Shown here: positions 42,914-52,163 of the stretch, one piece after another
Position numbering within the stretch: the stretch's first letter is position 1
Layout: every line of letters starts with the position of its first letter
Source of the DNA: Variovorax sp. CF079
GTDB taxonomy: Bacteria; Pseudomonadota; Gammaproteobacteria; Burkholderiales; Burkholderiaceae_C
Reading direction: 5' to 3'
Length of the DNA stretch: 64,000 nt
Assembly (NCBI RefSeq): GCF_900101545.1
Contig: NZ_FMZU01000004.1
Coordinates: 62,001-126,000, forward strand
Translations under genes and position numbers: made by a program
Notes under the pieces: generated by a model
The model's input: the letters and a program-made list of their open reading frames with translations, nothing else
Database searches by the model: none
What the model was told of the DNA's origin: nothing

Positions 42914-44325
42914 CGTTGCAGCGAAACATCCGTCGCGCATCGGCCATCGATGCGGAGGCGCACACCGGCGTCGCCATCGTCGGCGCCGGCGCCTGCGGCC
43001 TCACCGCGGCGCTGATGCTGCACGACGCGGGCATCGACTGCGTGCTGCTCGAACGCGATGCGACGCCCAGTGGATCGACCGCGCTCTCTTCGGGCTTCAT
43101 CCCCGCGCCGAGCACCCGCGTGCAGCGCGCGCAGGGCGTGCACGATGACAGCGCCGAACGCTTCGCCGCCGACATCCAGGCCAAGGCCCACGGCCGCGCC
43201 GCGCCCGCGCTGGTGCGGGCTTATGCCGAAGCCATCGGTCCCGCGCTCGACGCATTGCAGGCGCGGCACGGGCTCGGTTGGATCCTGCTCGACGGCTTTC
43301 TCTATCCGGGCCACAGCGCCCATCGCATGCATGCGCTGCCGCAGAAGACCGGCGCTGCGCTCATGGCCGCGCTGCAGGCGGCGGTAGGGACGGCAGGCAT
43401 CCCGGTGCTTACCCAGGCACTGGTCGAAACGCTGTGCTTCGATGAAGAGGACCGTGCGATCGGAATCGGCTACCGCCGGCCCGACGGCCGCGAAGAATTG
43501 CTCGGCTGCGATGCGCTGCTGCTGGCCTGCAACGGCTTCGGCGGCAACGCGGAGATGGTGCGCGCGCTGCTGCCCGAGATGGCGGATGCCGCTTTCGGCG
43601 GCCACACCGGCAACGATGGCAGCGCCATCCTCTGGGGCCGGGCACTGGGCGCGCGGCTGCGCGACCTCGGCGGTTACCAGGGACACGGCTCCTGGGTCAC
43701 GCCGCAGGGCGCGCTGATGTCCTGGGCCGTGATGATGGAAGGCGGCGTGCAGATCAACCGCGAAGGGCGGCGCTTCCATGACGAGACCCAGGGCTATTCC
43801 GAGGCCGCGGTGAAGGTGCTCGCGCAGCCGGGCGGCGTCGCCTGGAATGTGTTCGATGCGCCGCTGCTCGCGCTGGCGCACGAGTTCCCGGATTTCTGCG
43901 AGGCCGAGGCGGCCGGCGCGCTGCGCCGCTGCGACACGGTGGCGCAGCTCGCCGCGTGCATCGGCTGCGACGTGCCCACCTTGCAAGCCACGCTCGATGC
44001 CTTGCTCGCCATCGGTCCGCAACCCGACGGCCGCGTGTTCAAGCGCGGACTGGCCGCGCCGTACTTCGCGGTCAAGGTGTCGGGCGCGCTGTTCCACACT
44101 CAGGGCGGCCTCGACATCGGGCCGGACATGCGCGTGCTGCGCGAGGACGGCACGGCGTTGCCCAACCTGATCGCGGCGGGCGGCGCAGCCGGCGGCGTTT
44201 CGGGCGATGCGGTGTGGGGCTATCTCTCGGGCAACGGCCTCCTGAGTGCCGTGGCCGGCGGCGCCATCGCGGCGCGCACGGCGGCGGCGCTTGTCAAGGC
44301 AGGAAGGAACCAACATGGCGAATGA
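42910..44325 (+). CDS. FAD-dependent dehydrogenase, fumarate-reductase flavoprotein fold
   Basis: A 471-residue FAD_binding_2 enzyme. The FAD site begins VAIVGAGACGLTAALMLHDAG, with LLERD at the end of the second strand and GSTALSSGFIPAPSTRVQRAQG over the isoalloxazine. LLACNGFGGN and the C-terminal LIAAGGAAGGVSGDAVWGYLSGNGLLSAV close the fold. The group contains fumarate reductases, 3-ketosteroid dehydrogenases and the tricarballylate dehydrogenase TcuA. In this operon a dehydrogenation of a saturated di- or tricarboxylate to an alkene, to be hydrated by the aconitase-like enzyme, is reasonable. Coupled to its upstream neighbour by ATGA. Confidence 0.86.
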   Translation: MTLQRNIRRASAIDAEAHTGVAIVGAGACGLTAALMLHDAGIDCVLLERDATPSGSTALSSGFIPAPSTRVQRAQGVHDDSAERFAADIQAKAHGRAAPALVRAYAEAIGPALDALQARHGLGWILLDGFLYPGHSAHRMHALPQKTGAALMAALQAAVGTAGIPVLTQALVETLCFDEEDRAIGIGYRRPDGREELLGCDALLLACNGFGGNAEMVRALLPEMADAAFGGHTGNDGSAILWGRALGARLRDLGGYQGHGSWVTPQGALMSWAVMMEGGVQINREGRRFHDETQGYSEAAVKVLAQPGGVAWNVFDAPLLALAHEFPDFCEAEAAGALRRCDTVAQLAACIGCDVPTLQATLDALLAIGPQPDGRVFKRGLAAPYFAVKVSGALFHTQGGLDIGPDMRVLREDGTALPNLIAAGGAAGGVSGDAVWGYLSGNGLLSAVAGGAIAARTAAALVKAGRNQHGE

Positions 44326-45181
44326 CACTTCATTCAAGGAACGGCTCGCGTCCAGCGAGATCGTGCTCGCACCCGGCGTCTACGACGCCGTGAGCGCGCT
44401 GGTGGCCGAGCAGGCCGGCTTCGAGGCGCTCTACCTCTCGGGCGCTTCGATCGCCTACACGCGGCTGGGCCGTTCGGACGTCGGCCTCACCACCTTCACC
44501 GAGGTGGCCGACACACTGGCGCGCATCTGCGAGCGCGTGAACCTGCCGGTGATCATCGATGCCGACACCGGCTTCGGCAATGCGCTCAACACGCAGCGCA
44601 CGGTGCGCGGCTTCGAGCGCGCCGGCGCGGCCATGGTGCAGATCGAGGACCAGGGCTTTCCCAAGCGCTGCGGTCACCTGGACGGAAAGACGGTCGTGCC
44701 TGCGCGCGAAATGACGGGCAAGCTCAAGGCTGCGCTGGATGCGCGTGCCTCGGCCGAGACGCTGATCCTCGCGCGCACCGACGCCGTCGCCGTCGAGGGG
44801 CTGGACGCGGCGCTCGACCGCGCCGAGGCGTACCTGGAATGCGGCGTCGATGCGCTCTTCATCGAGGCCTTGCGTTCGCCCGCGCAGATGGAGGCCGCCT
44901 GCAAGCGCTTCGCCCACCGCGTGCCGCTCCTGGCCAATATGGTCGAAGGCGGCAAGACGCCGATTCAGGATGCCGATGCGCTGCAGGCCCACGGCTTTCG
45001 CATCGCGATCTTTCCCGGCGGCACGGCGCGCGCGGTGGTCCACACGCTGCAGGGCTACTACGCGAGCCTCGCGCAGCACCGCACGACCGAGCCATGGCGC
45101 GACCGCATGCTGGACTTCGACGGCCTCAACGAAGTGATCGGCACGCCGGAGCTGATGGCGCTGGGCAAGCGCTACGAATAG
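44315..45181 (+). CDS. PEP mutase / isocitrate lyase family C-C lyase
   Basis: A 288-residue TIM-barrel lyase. APGVYDAVSALVAEQAGFEALYLSGASIAYTRLG is the usual opening; VIIDADTGFGN gives the Mg-binding Asp pair; IEDQGFPKRCGHL has the catalytic Cys119 that distinguishes lyases from PEP mutases; LILARTDA and ALFIEALRS follow. Relatives are 2-methylisocitrate lyase, oxaloacetate decarboxylase and 2,3-dimethylmalate lyase, and all form or use a pyruvate- or glyoxylate-type enolate. As last gene of the operon it would make the final cut of a hydroxylated branched carboxylate. A ribosome site AGGAAGGAA overlaps the preceding gene. Confidence 0.9.
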   Translation: MANDTSFKERLASSEIVLAPGVYDAVSALVAEQAGFEALYLSGASIAYTRLGRSDVGLTTFTEVADTLARICERVNLPVIIDADTGFGNALNTQRTVRGFERAGAAMVQIEDQGFPKRCGHLDGKTVVPAREMTGKLKAALDARASAETLILARTDAVAVEGLDAALDRAEAYLECGVDALFIEALRSPAQMEAACKRFAHRVPLLANMVEGGKTPIQDADALQAHGFRIAIFPGGTARAVVHTLQGYYASLAQHRTTEPWRDRMLDFDGLNEVIGTPELMALGKRYE

Positions 45182-45210
45182 GCGCGCATTCACACCGCCC
45201 TCGCGCGGCC

Positions 45211-46575
45211 TCATTCCGGCTTGAGAATGGTCTCGCCTTTGAGCTGCCCCATGTCGCGAATGTTGTAGCGATGGCGCCGCCAGCCGCGCCAGGTGCGGCG
45301 CAGGTAGCGCAGCGAGACGAGGTAGTAGACGAACTTGAACATGCGCAACGTGCCCCACATCGGCGTGCTGCCGTAGATGTCGCCGGCCAGGAGCGACATC
45401 AGCGCCTCCTTGATGCGCAAGGGGTTGGCCGGATGCATGAACATGTCGCGGATGGTCGGGTTGGTCACGCGGTAGATGAACCACGAATACTCGCGCGGCC
45501 CCTTGCGCATCATGGCCTCGAAGGCCTTGCGTTCGGCTGCCAGCGCGTCCGGCCGGTCGAGCGCGGTGGCGACCAGCTCGGCGCCGTCGAAGGCGCTGTG
45601 CATGGCCAGGTAGACGCCCGAGGAGAACATCGGATCGATGAAGGTGAAGGCATCGCCGAGCATCAGGTAGCGCTCGCCCGTGGCATGGGTGCTGCTGTAG
45701 GAGAAATTGCCGGTGGCATGCACCGCGCCGTCGACCAGCGTGGCATCTTTCAGGCGGTCGGCCAGCTCGGGGCACAGCGCGATGGTGTCGCGGAAGAATT
45801 CCGCCAGCGGCTTGTCGCGCGACTTCAGGTAGTAGGGCCAGCAGACCGCGCCCACGCTGGTGGTGCCGTCGGCCAGCGGAATGAACCAGAACCAGCCGTG
45901 GGGAAACCAGCAGATGCTGATGTTGCCCTCGCGTTTGCCCTCCAGCCGCCGCACGTTGCGGAAATGCCCGAACAGCGCGGTGCTGTTGTGCGCCGGGTTC
46001 TTCTCCTTGCTGCGGAACTTGTTCGCGAGCAGGGTGTCGCGGCCGGTGGCGTCGACCACGAAGCGCGCGCGCCAGCTGCGCTGCGAGCCGTCTTCCAGCT
46101 GCGCCTGCGCGGTCGCGCCCGCGTCGTCGAAGCGCACGTCGCGCACCTTGCAGCCTTCGAGCGTGCGCGCGCCGCGCGCGGCGGCATTGCGGAACAGCAG
46201 CTCGTCGAGCTCGGAGCGGCGCACCTGCCAGGCGGAGGGCATGGTCTTGTCCCAGGCTTCGGCGAACTCGACGTAGCTGCAGTGGTCGTGCTCCGGCGAA
46301 ACGAACTCGATGCCCCACTTGGTCATGCCGATCCTGTCGACCTGCTCGCGCACGCCGAGGCGCTCGAACAGGGCGACGTTGGCCGGCAGCAGCGACTCGC
46401 CGATGTGGAAGCGCGGGTGGTGTTCCTTCTCGAGCAGCACGACATCGCGGCCCTGCTGCGCCAGCAGCGCCGCGATGGTGGAGCCAGCCGGGCCGCCGCC
46501 GATGACGAGCACGTCGCAGTTTTCTTCGTTCGACGCTGTTTCATGCGCGGTGGGGGAGGGGTTTGGCAGGGGCAC
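45211..46575 (-). CDS. FAD-dependent oxidoreductase of the tryptophan-halogenase/geranylgeranyl-reductase superfamily
   Basis: A 454-residue flavoprotein monooxygenase-like enzyme. FAD site VLVIGGGPAGSTIAALLAQQG; HPRFHIGESLLPANVALFERLG is typical of halogenase-like members; GWFWFIPLADG lies where flavin-dependent halogenases have WxWxIP, here with Phe between. GDAFTFIDPMFSSGVYLAMHSA is the second FAD motif. The C-terminal 70 residues are basic and hydrophobic (YYLVSLRYLRRTWRGWRRH) and may touch the membrane. Annotation pipelines often call these tryptophan 7-halogenases, but halogenase activity is not shown by the sequence. It is convergent with the catabolic operon and divergent from the TetR gene. 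Confidence 0.78.
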   Translation of the reverse strand: MPLPNPSPTAHETASNEENCDVLVIGGGPAGSTIAALLAQQGRDVVLLEKEHHPRFHIGESLLPANVALFERLGVREQVDRIGMTKWGIEFVSPEHDHCSYVEFAEAWDKTMPSAWQVRRSELDELLFRNAAARGARTLEGCKVRDVRFDDAGATAQAQLEDGSQRSWRARFVVDATGRDTLLANKFRSKEKNPAHNSTALFGHFRNVRRLEGKREGNISICWFPHGWFWFIPLADGTTSVGAVCWPYYLKSRDKPLAEFFRDTIALCPELADRLKDATLVDGAVHATGNFSYSSTHATGERYLMLGDAFTFIDPMFSSGVYLAMHSAFDGAELVATALDRPDALAAERKAFEAMMRKGPREYSWFIYRVTNPTIRDMFMHPANPLRIKEALMSLLAGDIYGSTPMWGTLRMFKFVYYLVSLRYLRRTWRGWRRHRYNIRDMGQLKGETILKPE

Positions 46576-46713
46576 GGCGAATCAGTCCAGGAAAGTCGGG
46601 ATGCGCAGGATAGCGTCGTCCGCGAGCTGGTCTGCAAGCCCTGCCGAACCGTCGATAACCTTCCTCCGCCGTGGGTCTTTACACGGGCCGCGCGCCAAAG
46701 GGCTGCAAAATAG

Positions 46714-46727
46714 AACGACCGTTCGTT
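46714..46727. promoter_or_regulatory. Candidate TetR operator
   Basis: AACGA and TCGTT form inverted 5-base arms around CCGT, 20 bases before the TetR-type start codon and in the divergent gap with the halogenase-like gene. AACGACCGTTCGTT sequences are typical TetR-family operators upstream of fatty-acid genes, and AT-rich flanks suggest an overlapping promoter. Confidence 0.6.
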
Positions 46728-46746
46728 TTATTCGAAGCCCTTCCCC

Positions 46747-47430
46747 ATGCCCGCCACCGACCTTCCACCCAAGGCCACCCGTGCGCCCCAGAAAGGCCAG
46801 CAGACCAAGGCCGTCATCGTCGATGCGGCGCTGAACCTGGCCGCGCAGATCGGGCTGGAGGGCCTGTCGATCGGCGCGCTGGCCGAGGTCACGCAGATGA
46901 GCAAGTCGGGCGTGTTCGCCCACTTCGGCTCGCGCGAGGAACTGCAGATCTCGGTGGTGCGCGAGTACCACGCGCGCTTCGAGCAGGAAGTCTTCTATAC
47001 CGCCCTGCAGGCGCCGCGCGGCCTGCCGCGGCTGCGCGCGCTGTTCGCCAACTGGATGAAGCGCACCTCGGCCGAGATCGACTCGGGCTGCATCTACATC
47101 AGCGGCGCGGTCGAATTCGACGACCGGCCCGGCCCGGTGCGCGACGCGCTGGCCGAGTCGGTGAACATCTGGCTCGCGGCCATGCTGCGCGCCGTGATGC
47201 AGGCGCAGAAAGAAGGCCACCTGCACGCCGATGCCGATGCGAAGCAGATCTCCTTCGAGATCCACGCGCTGATCCTGGCCCTGCATTACGAAGCGCGCTT
47301 CCTGCGCTCGCCCGATTCGCTCTCGCGCGCCAACGTGGGCTTCGACAACATCCTGGCGCGCTGCGCCACGCCGGAGGCCCTGGCCGGCGACACCGCGCCG
47401 TCTGCGCGCCGGCTCAAGACCGTGCGCTGA
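46747..47430 (+). CDS. TetR/AcrR-family transcriptional regulator
   Basis: A 227-residue regulator: helix-turn-helix at residues 20-66 (KAVIVDAALNLAAQIGLEGLSIGALAEVTQMSKSGVFAHFGSREELQ), then an all-helical ligand domain with CIYISGAVEFDDRPGPVRDAL. The N-terminal 18 residues are rich in Pro, Lys and Thr. It lies 51 bases upstream of the acyl-CoA dehydrogenase gene on the same strand and next to a matching operator, so it probably represses the beta-oxidation cluster and itself in the absence of an acyl-CoA ligand. Confidence 0.89.
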   Translation: MPATDLPPKATRAPQKGQQTKAVIVDAALNLAAQIGLEGLSIGALAEVTQMSKSGVFAHFGSREELQISVVREYHARFEQEVFYTALQAPRGLPRLRALFANWMKRTSAEIDSGCIYISGAVEFDDRPGPVRDALAESVNIWLAAMLRAVMQAQKEGHLHADADAKQISFEIHALILALHYEARFLRSPDSLSRANVGFDNILARCATPEALAGDTAPSARRLKTVR

Positions 47431-47481
47431 AGCAGCCGCTCACCCTCTCCTTTTTTCTTTCTATTCCCTGGAGACCTTTCC

Positions 47482-49278
47482 ATGCCCGCCTACACCCCGC
47501 CCCTTCGCGACATGCAGTTCGTGATGCACGAAGTGCTCAAGGTCACCGAAGAACTCAAGGTTCTCCCGAAGCACGCCGACGTCGATGCCGAGACCATCAA
47601 CGCGGTGCTCGAAGAGGGCGGCAAGTTCGCCGCCGAAGTCACCTTCCCGCTCAACATCAACGGCGACGAAGAGGGCTGCGTGCTCGACAAGAGCACGCAT
47701 GAAGTGAAGACGCCCAAGGGCTTCAAGGAGGCCTACGCCAAGTACGTCGAGGGCGGCTGGGCGGCGCTGTCGTGCGATCCGCAATACGGCGGCCAAGGCT
47801 TGCCTTTCGTGGTGAACCAGTGCTTCTACGAAATGCTCAACTCGGCCAACCAGGCCTGGACCATGTACCCGGGCCTCTCGCACGGCGCGTACGAGGCGCT
47901 GGTGGCGCACGGCACCGACGAGCAGAAGAAGACCTACCTGCCCAAGCTCACGAGCGGCGAATGGACCGGCACCATGTGCCTGACCGAGCCGCATTGCGGC
48001 ACCGACCTCGGCCTGCTGCGCACCAAGGCCGAGCCGCAGGCCGACGGCACCTACAAGCTGACCGGCAACAAGATCTTCATCTCGGCCGGCGAGCACGACA
48101 TGGCCGCCAACATCATCCACCTGGTGCTGGGCCGCCTGCCGGACGCGCCCAAGGGCAGCAAGGGCATCAGCCTGTTCGTCGTGCCGAAGTTCAACGTCAA
48201 GGCCGACGGTTCGCTCGGCAGCCGCAACGGCATCTACTGCGGCGGCCTCGAGCACAAGATGGGCATTCACGGCAACGCCACCGCGCAGATCGTGCTCGAA
48301 GGTGCCTCCGGCACGCTGGTCGGCGAGCCCAACAAGGGCCTGGCCGCGATGTTCGTGATGATGAACGCGGCTCGCCTTGGCGTCGGCAACCAGTCGCTGG
48401 GCCTGACCGAAGTGGCTTTCCAGAACGCGCTGGCTTACGCGAAGGACCGCATCCAGATGCGCTCGCTCTCGGGCGTGAAGGCCAAGGACAAGGAAGCCGA
48501 TCCGATCATCTTCCATCCCGACGTGCGCAAGATGCTGATGACCGCCAAGGCCTATGCCGAAGGCGGCCGCGCGCTGGCCATCTACTGCACGCTCTTGCTC
48601 GACAAGGAGCACCACCATCCCGACGAGAAGGTGCGCAAGGACTCGGGCGAGATCGTCGCCCTGCTCACGCCGATCGTGAAGGCCTTCATCACCGACAACG
48701 GCCACATCTCGACCAACGCCTGCATGCAGGTCTTCGGCGGCCACGGTTTCATCAAGGAATGGGGCATGGAGCAGTTCGTGCGCGACAACCGCATCAACAT
48801 GATCTACGAGGGCACCAACACCGTTCAGTCGCTGGACCTGCTGGGCCGCAAGGTGCTGGGCAACAACGGCGCCACGCTGAAGAAGTTCGGCAAGCTGGTC
48901 GCCAAGCTGGTGGAGGAAGAAGGCGTCAACGAGAAGATGAGCGAGTTCATCACGCCGATCGCGGTGCTGGGCGAGCAACTCACCAAGTTCACCACCGAGA
49001 TCGGCTTCAAGGGTTTCCAGAATCCCGACGAGGTGGGCGCTGCGGCCGTAGACTACCTGCGCGTGGCGGGCCACTTCGTGTTCGGCTACTTCTTCGCGCT
49101 GATGGCGCGCGTGGCGCTCGCCGAGATCGCGGCCGGCAACACCGATCCGTTCTACCAGGCCAAGCTGCAGACCGCGCGCTTCTACTTCGCCAAGCTCTTC
49201 CCCGAGACCGCGACGCTGATGCGCACCGCGCGCACCGGCAGCGCGCCGCTGATGAACACCGACGCCGCCCTGGCCTAA
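47482..49278 (+). CDS. Acyl-CoA dehydrogenase with C-terminal extension
   Basis: A 598-residue acyl-CoA dehydrogenase of the long AidB/DmdC-like branch. CLTEPHCGTDLG is the flavin-contact motif, GNKIFISAGEHD the following strand, and MIYEGTNTVQSLDLLGRKVL contains the catalytic Glu. The last 130 residues form the extra C-terminal domain of this branch, which usually handles medium- to long-chain or sulphur-containing acyl-CoA. It carries out the first step of beta-oxidation; the other steps are encoded downstream. Confidence 0.93.
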   Translation: MPAYTPPLRDMQFVMHEVLKVTEELKVLPKHADVDAETINAVLEEGGKFAAEVTFPLNINGDEEGCVLDKSTHEVKTPKGFKEAYAKYVEGGWAALSCDPQYGGQGLPFVVNQCFYEMLNSANQAWTMYPGLSHGAYEALVAHGTDEQKKTYLPKLTSGEWTGTMCLTEPHCGTDLGLLRTKAEPQADGTYKLTGNKIFISAGEHDMAANIIHLVLGRLPDAPKGSKGISLFVVPKFNVKADGSLGSRNGIYCGGLEHKMGIHGNATAQIVLEGASGTLVGEPNKGLAAMFVMMNAARLGVGNQSLGLTEVAFQNALAYAKDRIQMRSLSGVKAKDKEADPIIFHPDVRKMLMTAKAYAEGGRALAIYCTLLLDKEHHHPDEKVRKDSGEIVALLTPIVKAFITDNGHISTNACMQVFGGHGFIKEWGMEQFVRDNRINMIYEGTNTVQSLDLLGRKVLGNNGATLKKFGKLVAKLVEEEGVNEKMSEFITPIAVLGEQLTKFTTEIGFKGFQNPDEVGAAAVDYLRVAGHFVFGYFFALMARVALAEIAAGNTDPFYQAKLQTARFYFAKLFPETATLMRTARTGSAPLMNTDAALA

Positions 49279-49283
49279 GCATC

Positions 49284-49715
49284 ATGAAGCGCCTTCTTGC
49301 AGCCATCGCACTCGCGTCGGCCGGCTCGGCTTTCGCGCAGATGTCGCCCGTCGGCGTCTGGCAGAGCATCGACGACAAGACGAACGAAGCCAAGTCGCAG
49401 ATCCGCGTCGCGGAGTCGGGCGGCGCGCTCAACGGCCGCATCGAGAAGCTGCTGCGCAAGGATGCGAAGCAGGATGCGGTGTGCGACGAGTGCACCGACG
49501 ACCGCAAGGGCAAGCCGCTGCTTGGTCTCGAGATCATCCGCGGCGCGAAGAAGGCCGAGGGCAGGGAGGTCTGGGAGGACGGCAAGATCCTCGACCCCGA
49601 AAACGGCAAGACCTACGCGCTGCGGCTCACGCCGATCGACGGCGGCAAGAAGCTCGAAGTGCGCGGCTCGGTGTTCGGCATCGGCCGCACGCAGACCTGG
49701 GTTCGCGTTCAGTAA
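49284..49715 (+). CDS. DUF2147 secreted protein
   Basis: A 143-residue protein with a signal peptide ending in AFAQ. The mature domain begins SPVGVWQSIDDKTNEAKSQIRV and ends GSVFGIGRTQTWVRV, the pattern of DUF2147, a small periplasmic beta-barrel-like domain of unknown role. CDECTDDRKGKPLLGLEII is the conserved middle with two Cys that may pair. It is five bases after the acyl-CoA dehydrogenase and 23 before the bifunctional enzyme, so it is co-transcribed with beta-oxidation genes. Many Burkholderiales keep this arrangement; why is not known. Confidence 0.87.
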   Translation: MKRLLAAIALASAGSAFAQMSPVGVWQSIDDKTNEAKSQIRVAESGGALNGRIEKLLRKDAKQDAVCDECTDDRKGKPLLGLEIIRGAKKAEGREVWEDGKILDPENGKTYALRLTPIDGGKKLEVRGSVFGIGRTQTWVRVQ

Positions 49716-49738
49716 GACACCTATTTGTTGGAAATTCC

Positions 49739-52138
49739 ATGTCCCGATTTCAAGTGAAAAAGGTCGCCGTGCTCGGCGCCGGCGTGATGGGCGCGCAGAT
49801 CGCGGCCCATCTCGTCAATGTGCGCGTGCCGGTCGTCTTGTTCGACCTGCCTGCAAAAGAGGGTCCGAAGAACGGCATCGTGAGCCGCGCTATCGACAAC
49901 CTCAAGAAGCTCAAGCCCGCACCCCTGGGCGATGCGGCCGATGCGACGCTGATCGAGCAGGCCAACTACGAAGACGACCTCGCCAAGCTCGGCGAGTGCG
50001 ACCTGGTGATCGAAGCCATTGCCGAGCGCATGGACTGGAAGCTCGATCTCTACAAGAAGATCGCGCCGCATGTCGCCAAGCACGCGATCCTGGCCTCGAA
50101 CACCTCGGGCCTCTCGGTAACCAAGCTCAGCGAGGCGTTGCCCGAGGCGCTGAAGCCGCGCTTCTGCGGCATCCACTTCTTCAACCCGCCGCGCTACATG
50201 TTCCTGGTCGAGCTGATCAACACGCCGACCACCGAGCCCGGGGTGCTGGACCAGTTGGAAGCCTTCGTCACCAGCACGCTCGGCAAGGGCGTGGTGCGCG
50301 CGCACGACACGCCCAACTTCATCGCGAACCGCGTCGGCATCGCCGGCATGCTCGCGACCCTGAAGGAAGTCGAGAAGTTCGACCTCACGCCCGACGTGGT
50401 GGACGACCTCACCGGCAAGAAGCTGGGCCGCGCGACCTCGGGCACCTTCCGCACCGCCGACGTGGTGGGCCTGGACACCATGGCCCACGTGGTCAAGACG
50501 CTGCAGGACAACCTGAGTGCGGAGACCGATCCCTTCTACGGCAACTTCGCGACGCCGCCGGTGCTGGCCAAGCTGCTGGAACTCGGCAACCTGGGGCAGA
50601 AGACCAAGGCCGGCTTCTACAAGAAGGCCGGTCGCGACATCCTGCGCTTCGACCTCGCCAAGGGCGAGTACGTGCCTTCGGGCGACAAGGCCGACGAGGT
50701 CTACGGCCGCATGCTCAAGAAGCCGGCGCCGGAGCGCCTGAGGCTGTTGCGCGAAAGCGAAGGCGCGCAGGGCCGCTTCCTCTGGGCCATCCTGCGCGAC
50801 AGCTTCCACTACGCGGCCGTGCACCTCGCGACCATCGCCGAGAGCGCGCGCGACGTCGACTTCGCGATGCGCTGGGGCTTCGGCATGAAGCAGGGCCCCT
50901 TCGAGCTGTGGCAGGAGGCCGGCTGGGCGCAGGTCGCCAAGTGGATCCAGGAAGATATCAATGCGGGCGAGGCGCTCTCCACTGCGCCGCTGCCCTCCTG
51001 GGTGTTCGAAGGCCCGGTCGCGCAAGCGGGTGGCGTGCACACGCCCGAAGGGTCGTGGAGCGCATCGCAGAGCAAGTTCATCGCGCCGCGCCGCCTGCCC
51101 GTGCATGAACGCCAGCTGTTCCCCGAGAGCGTGCTGGGCAGCAATGCGCCGGACGCCAACAAGGCCGGCACCACGATTCAGGACGAAGGCGACGTGCGCC
51201 TCTGGACGCTCGACGGCGAGGTGCTGATCGCGAGCATCCATTCGAAGATGCACGCCATCAGCCCCGACGTCGCCGATGCGCTGGCCGCGGGCGTCGATCT
51301 CGCCGAGCGCGAATACAAGGCGATGGTGATCTGGTCCCCCGACGAGATGTTCTCGGTCGGCGCCGACCTGCAGGCGATGCTGCCGGCCTTCGTGGTCGCG
51401 GGCATCGGCGCGGTCGAGGGGGCGGAAGAAGAGCTGCAGAACGTGATGCTCAAGATCCGCTATGCCGGCGTGCCGGTCGTCTCGGCCGTGCGCGGCATGG
51501 CGCTGGGCGGCGGCTGCGAGCTGGCCATCCACTCGGCCAAGCGCGTCGCGGCGATGGAAAGCTACATCGGCCTGGTCGAAGTCGGCGTGGGCCTGGTGCC
51601 CGGCGCCGGCGGCCTGACCTACATCGCGCGCCGTGCGGCCGAGAACGCCGAAGCCTCCACCGGCACCGACCTGCTGCCCTTCCTGACCGAAGGCTTCACT
51701 GCCGCGGCCATGGCCAAGGTCGGCACCAGCGCACTGGAATCGAAGAAGCTGGGCTATCTGCTCGAGAGCGACGTGATCGTGCCCAACAAGGACGAGCTGC
51801 TCTACGTCGCATTGCAGCAGGCCAAGGCCATGGCCGACGCCGGCTGGCGCGCGCCGCTGCGCCGTCAATTCAAGGTCGCGGGCCGCAGCGGCGCCGCCAC
51901 CATCAAGGGGCAACTGGTCAACATGCGCGACGGCGGCTTCATCAGCGAGCACGACTTCCACATCGCGGGCCTGATCGCAGGCGTGGTGACCGGTGGCGAC
52001 GTCGATGCCGGCAGCCTGGTCACGGAGGAATACCTGATGGCGCTGGAGCGCAAGGCCTTCTGCTCGCTGATCCTGCATCCGAAGACGCAGGAGCGAATCA
52101 TGGGGATGCTTTCGACGGGCAAGCCGCTACGCAACTAA
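49739..52138 (+). CDS. Bifunctional 3-hydroxyacyl-CoA dehydrogenase / enoyl-CoA hydratase
   Basis: A 799-residue enzyme in the order dehydrogenase then hydratase, reversed from FadB/FadJ. N-terminal NAD site VAVLGAGVMGAQIAAHL, catalytic His in GIHFFNPP and the LIEAIAERM region; the helical HAD C-domain repeats at about 300-430. The hydratase domain (about 490-700) has EMFSVGADLQAML and GMALGGGCELAIH forming the oxyanion hole and VEVGVGLVPGAGGL with the catalytic Glu. It performs steps two and three of beta-oxidation and is followed by the thiolase gene. Confidence 0.93.
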   Translation: MSRFQVKKVAVLGAGVMGAQIAAHLVNVRVPVVLFDLPAKEGPKNGIVSRAIDNLKKLKPAPLGDAADATLIEQANYEDDLAKLGECDLVIEAIAERMDWKLDLYKKIAPHVAKHAILASNTSGLSVTKLSEALPEALKPRFCGIHFFNPPRYMFLVELINTPTTEPGVLDQLEAFVTSTLGKGVVRAHDTPNFIANRVGIAGMLATLKEVEKFDLTPDVVDDLTGKKLGRATSGTFRTADVVGLDTMAHVVKTLQDNLSAETDPFYGNFATPPVLAKLLELGNLGQKTKAGFYKKAGRDILRFDLAKGEYVPSGDKADEVYGRMLKKPAPERLRLLRESEGAQGRFLWAILRDSFHYAAVHLATIAESARDVDFAMRWGFGMKQGPFELWQEAGWAQVAKWIQEDINAGEALSTAPLPSWVFEGPVAQAGGVHTPEGSWSASQSKFIAPRRLPVHERQLFPESVLGSNAPDANKAGTTIQDEGDVRLWTLDGEVLIASIHSKMHAISPDVADALAAGVDLAEREYKAMVIWSPDEMFSVGADLQAMLPAFVVAGIGAVEGAEEELQNVMLKIRYAGVPVVSAVRGMALGGGCELAIHSAKRVAAMESYIGLVEVGVGLVPGAGGLTYIARRAAENAEASTGTDLLPFLTEGFTAAAMAKVGTSALESKKLGYLLESDVIVPNKDELLYVALQQAKAMADAGWRAPLRRQFKVAGRSGAATIKGQLVNMRDGGFISEHDFHIAGLIAGVVTGGDVDAGSLVTEEYLMALERKAFCSLILHPKTQERIMGMLSTGKPLRN

Positions 52139-52163
52139 GTAATACCCAGAAGGAGCATCCTCC

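Noticed and set aside
45211..46575. Firm call as tryptophan 7-halogenase
   Set aside because: The halogenase-type WxWxIP is only partly matched and the catalytic Lys could not be placed, so only the superfamily is given.
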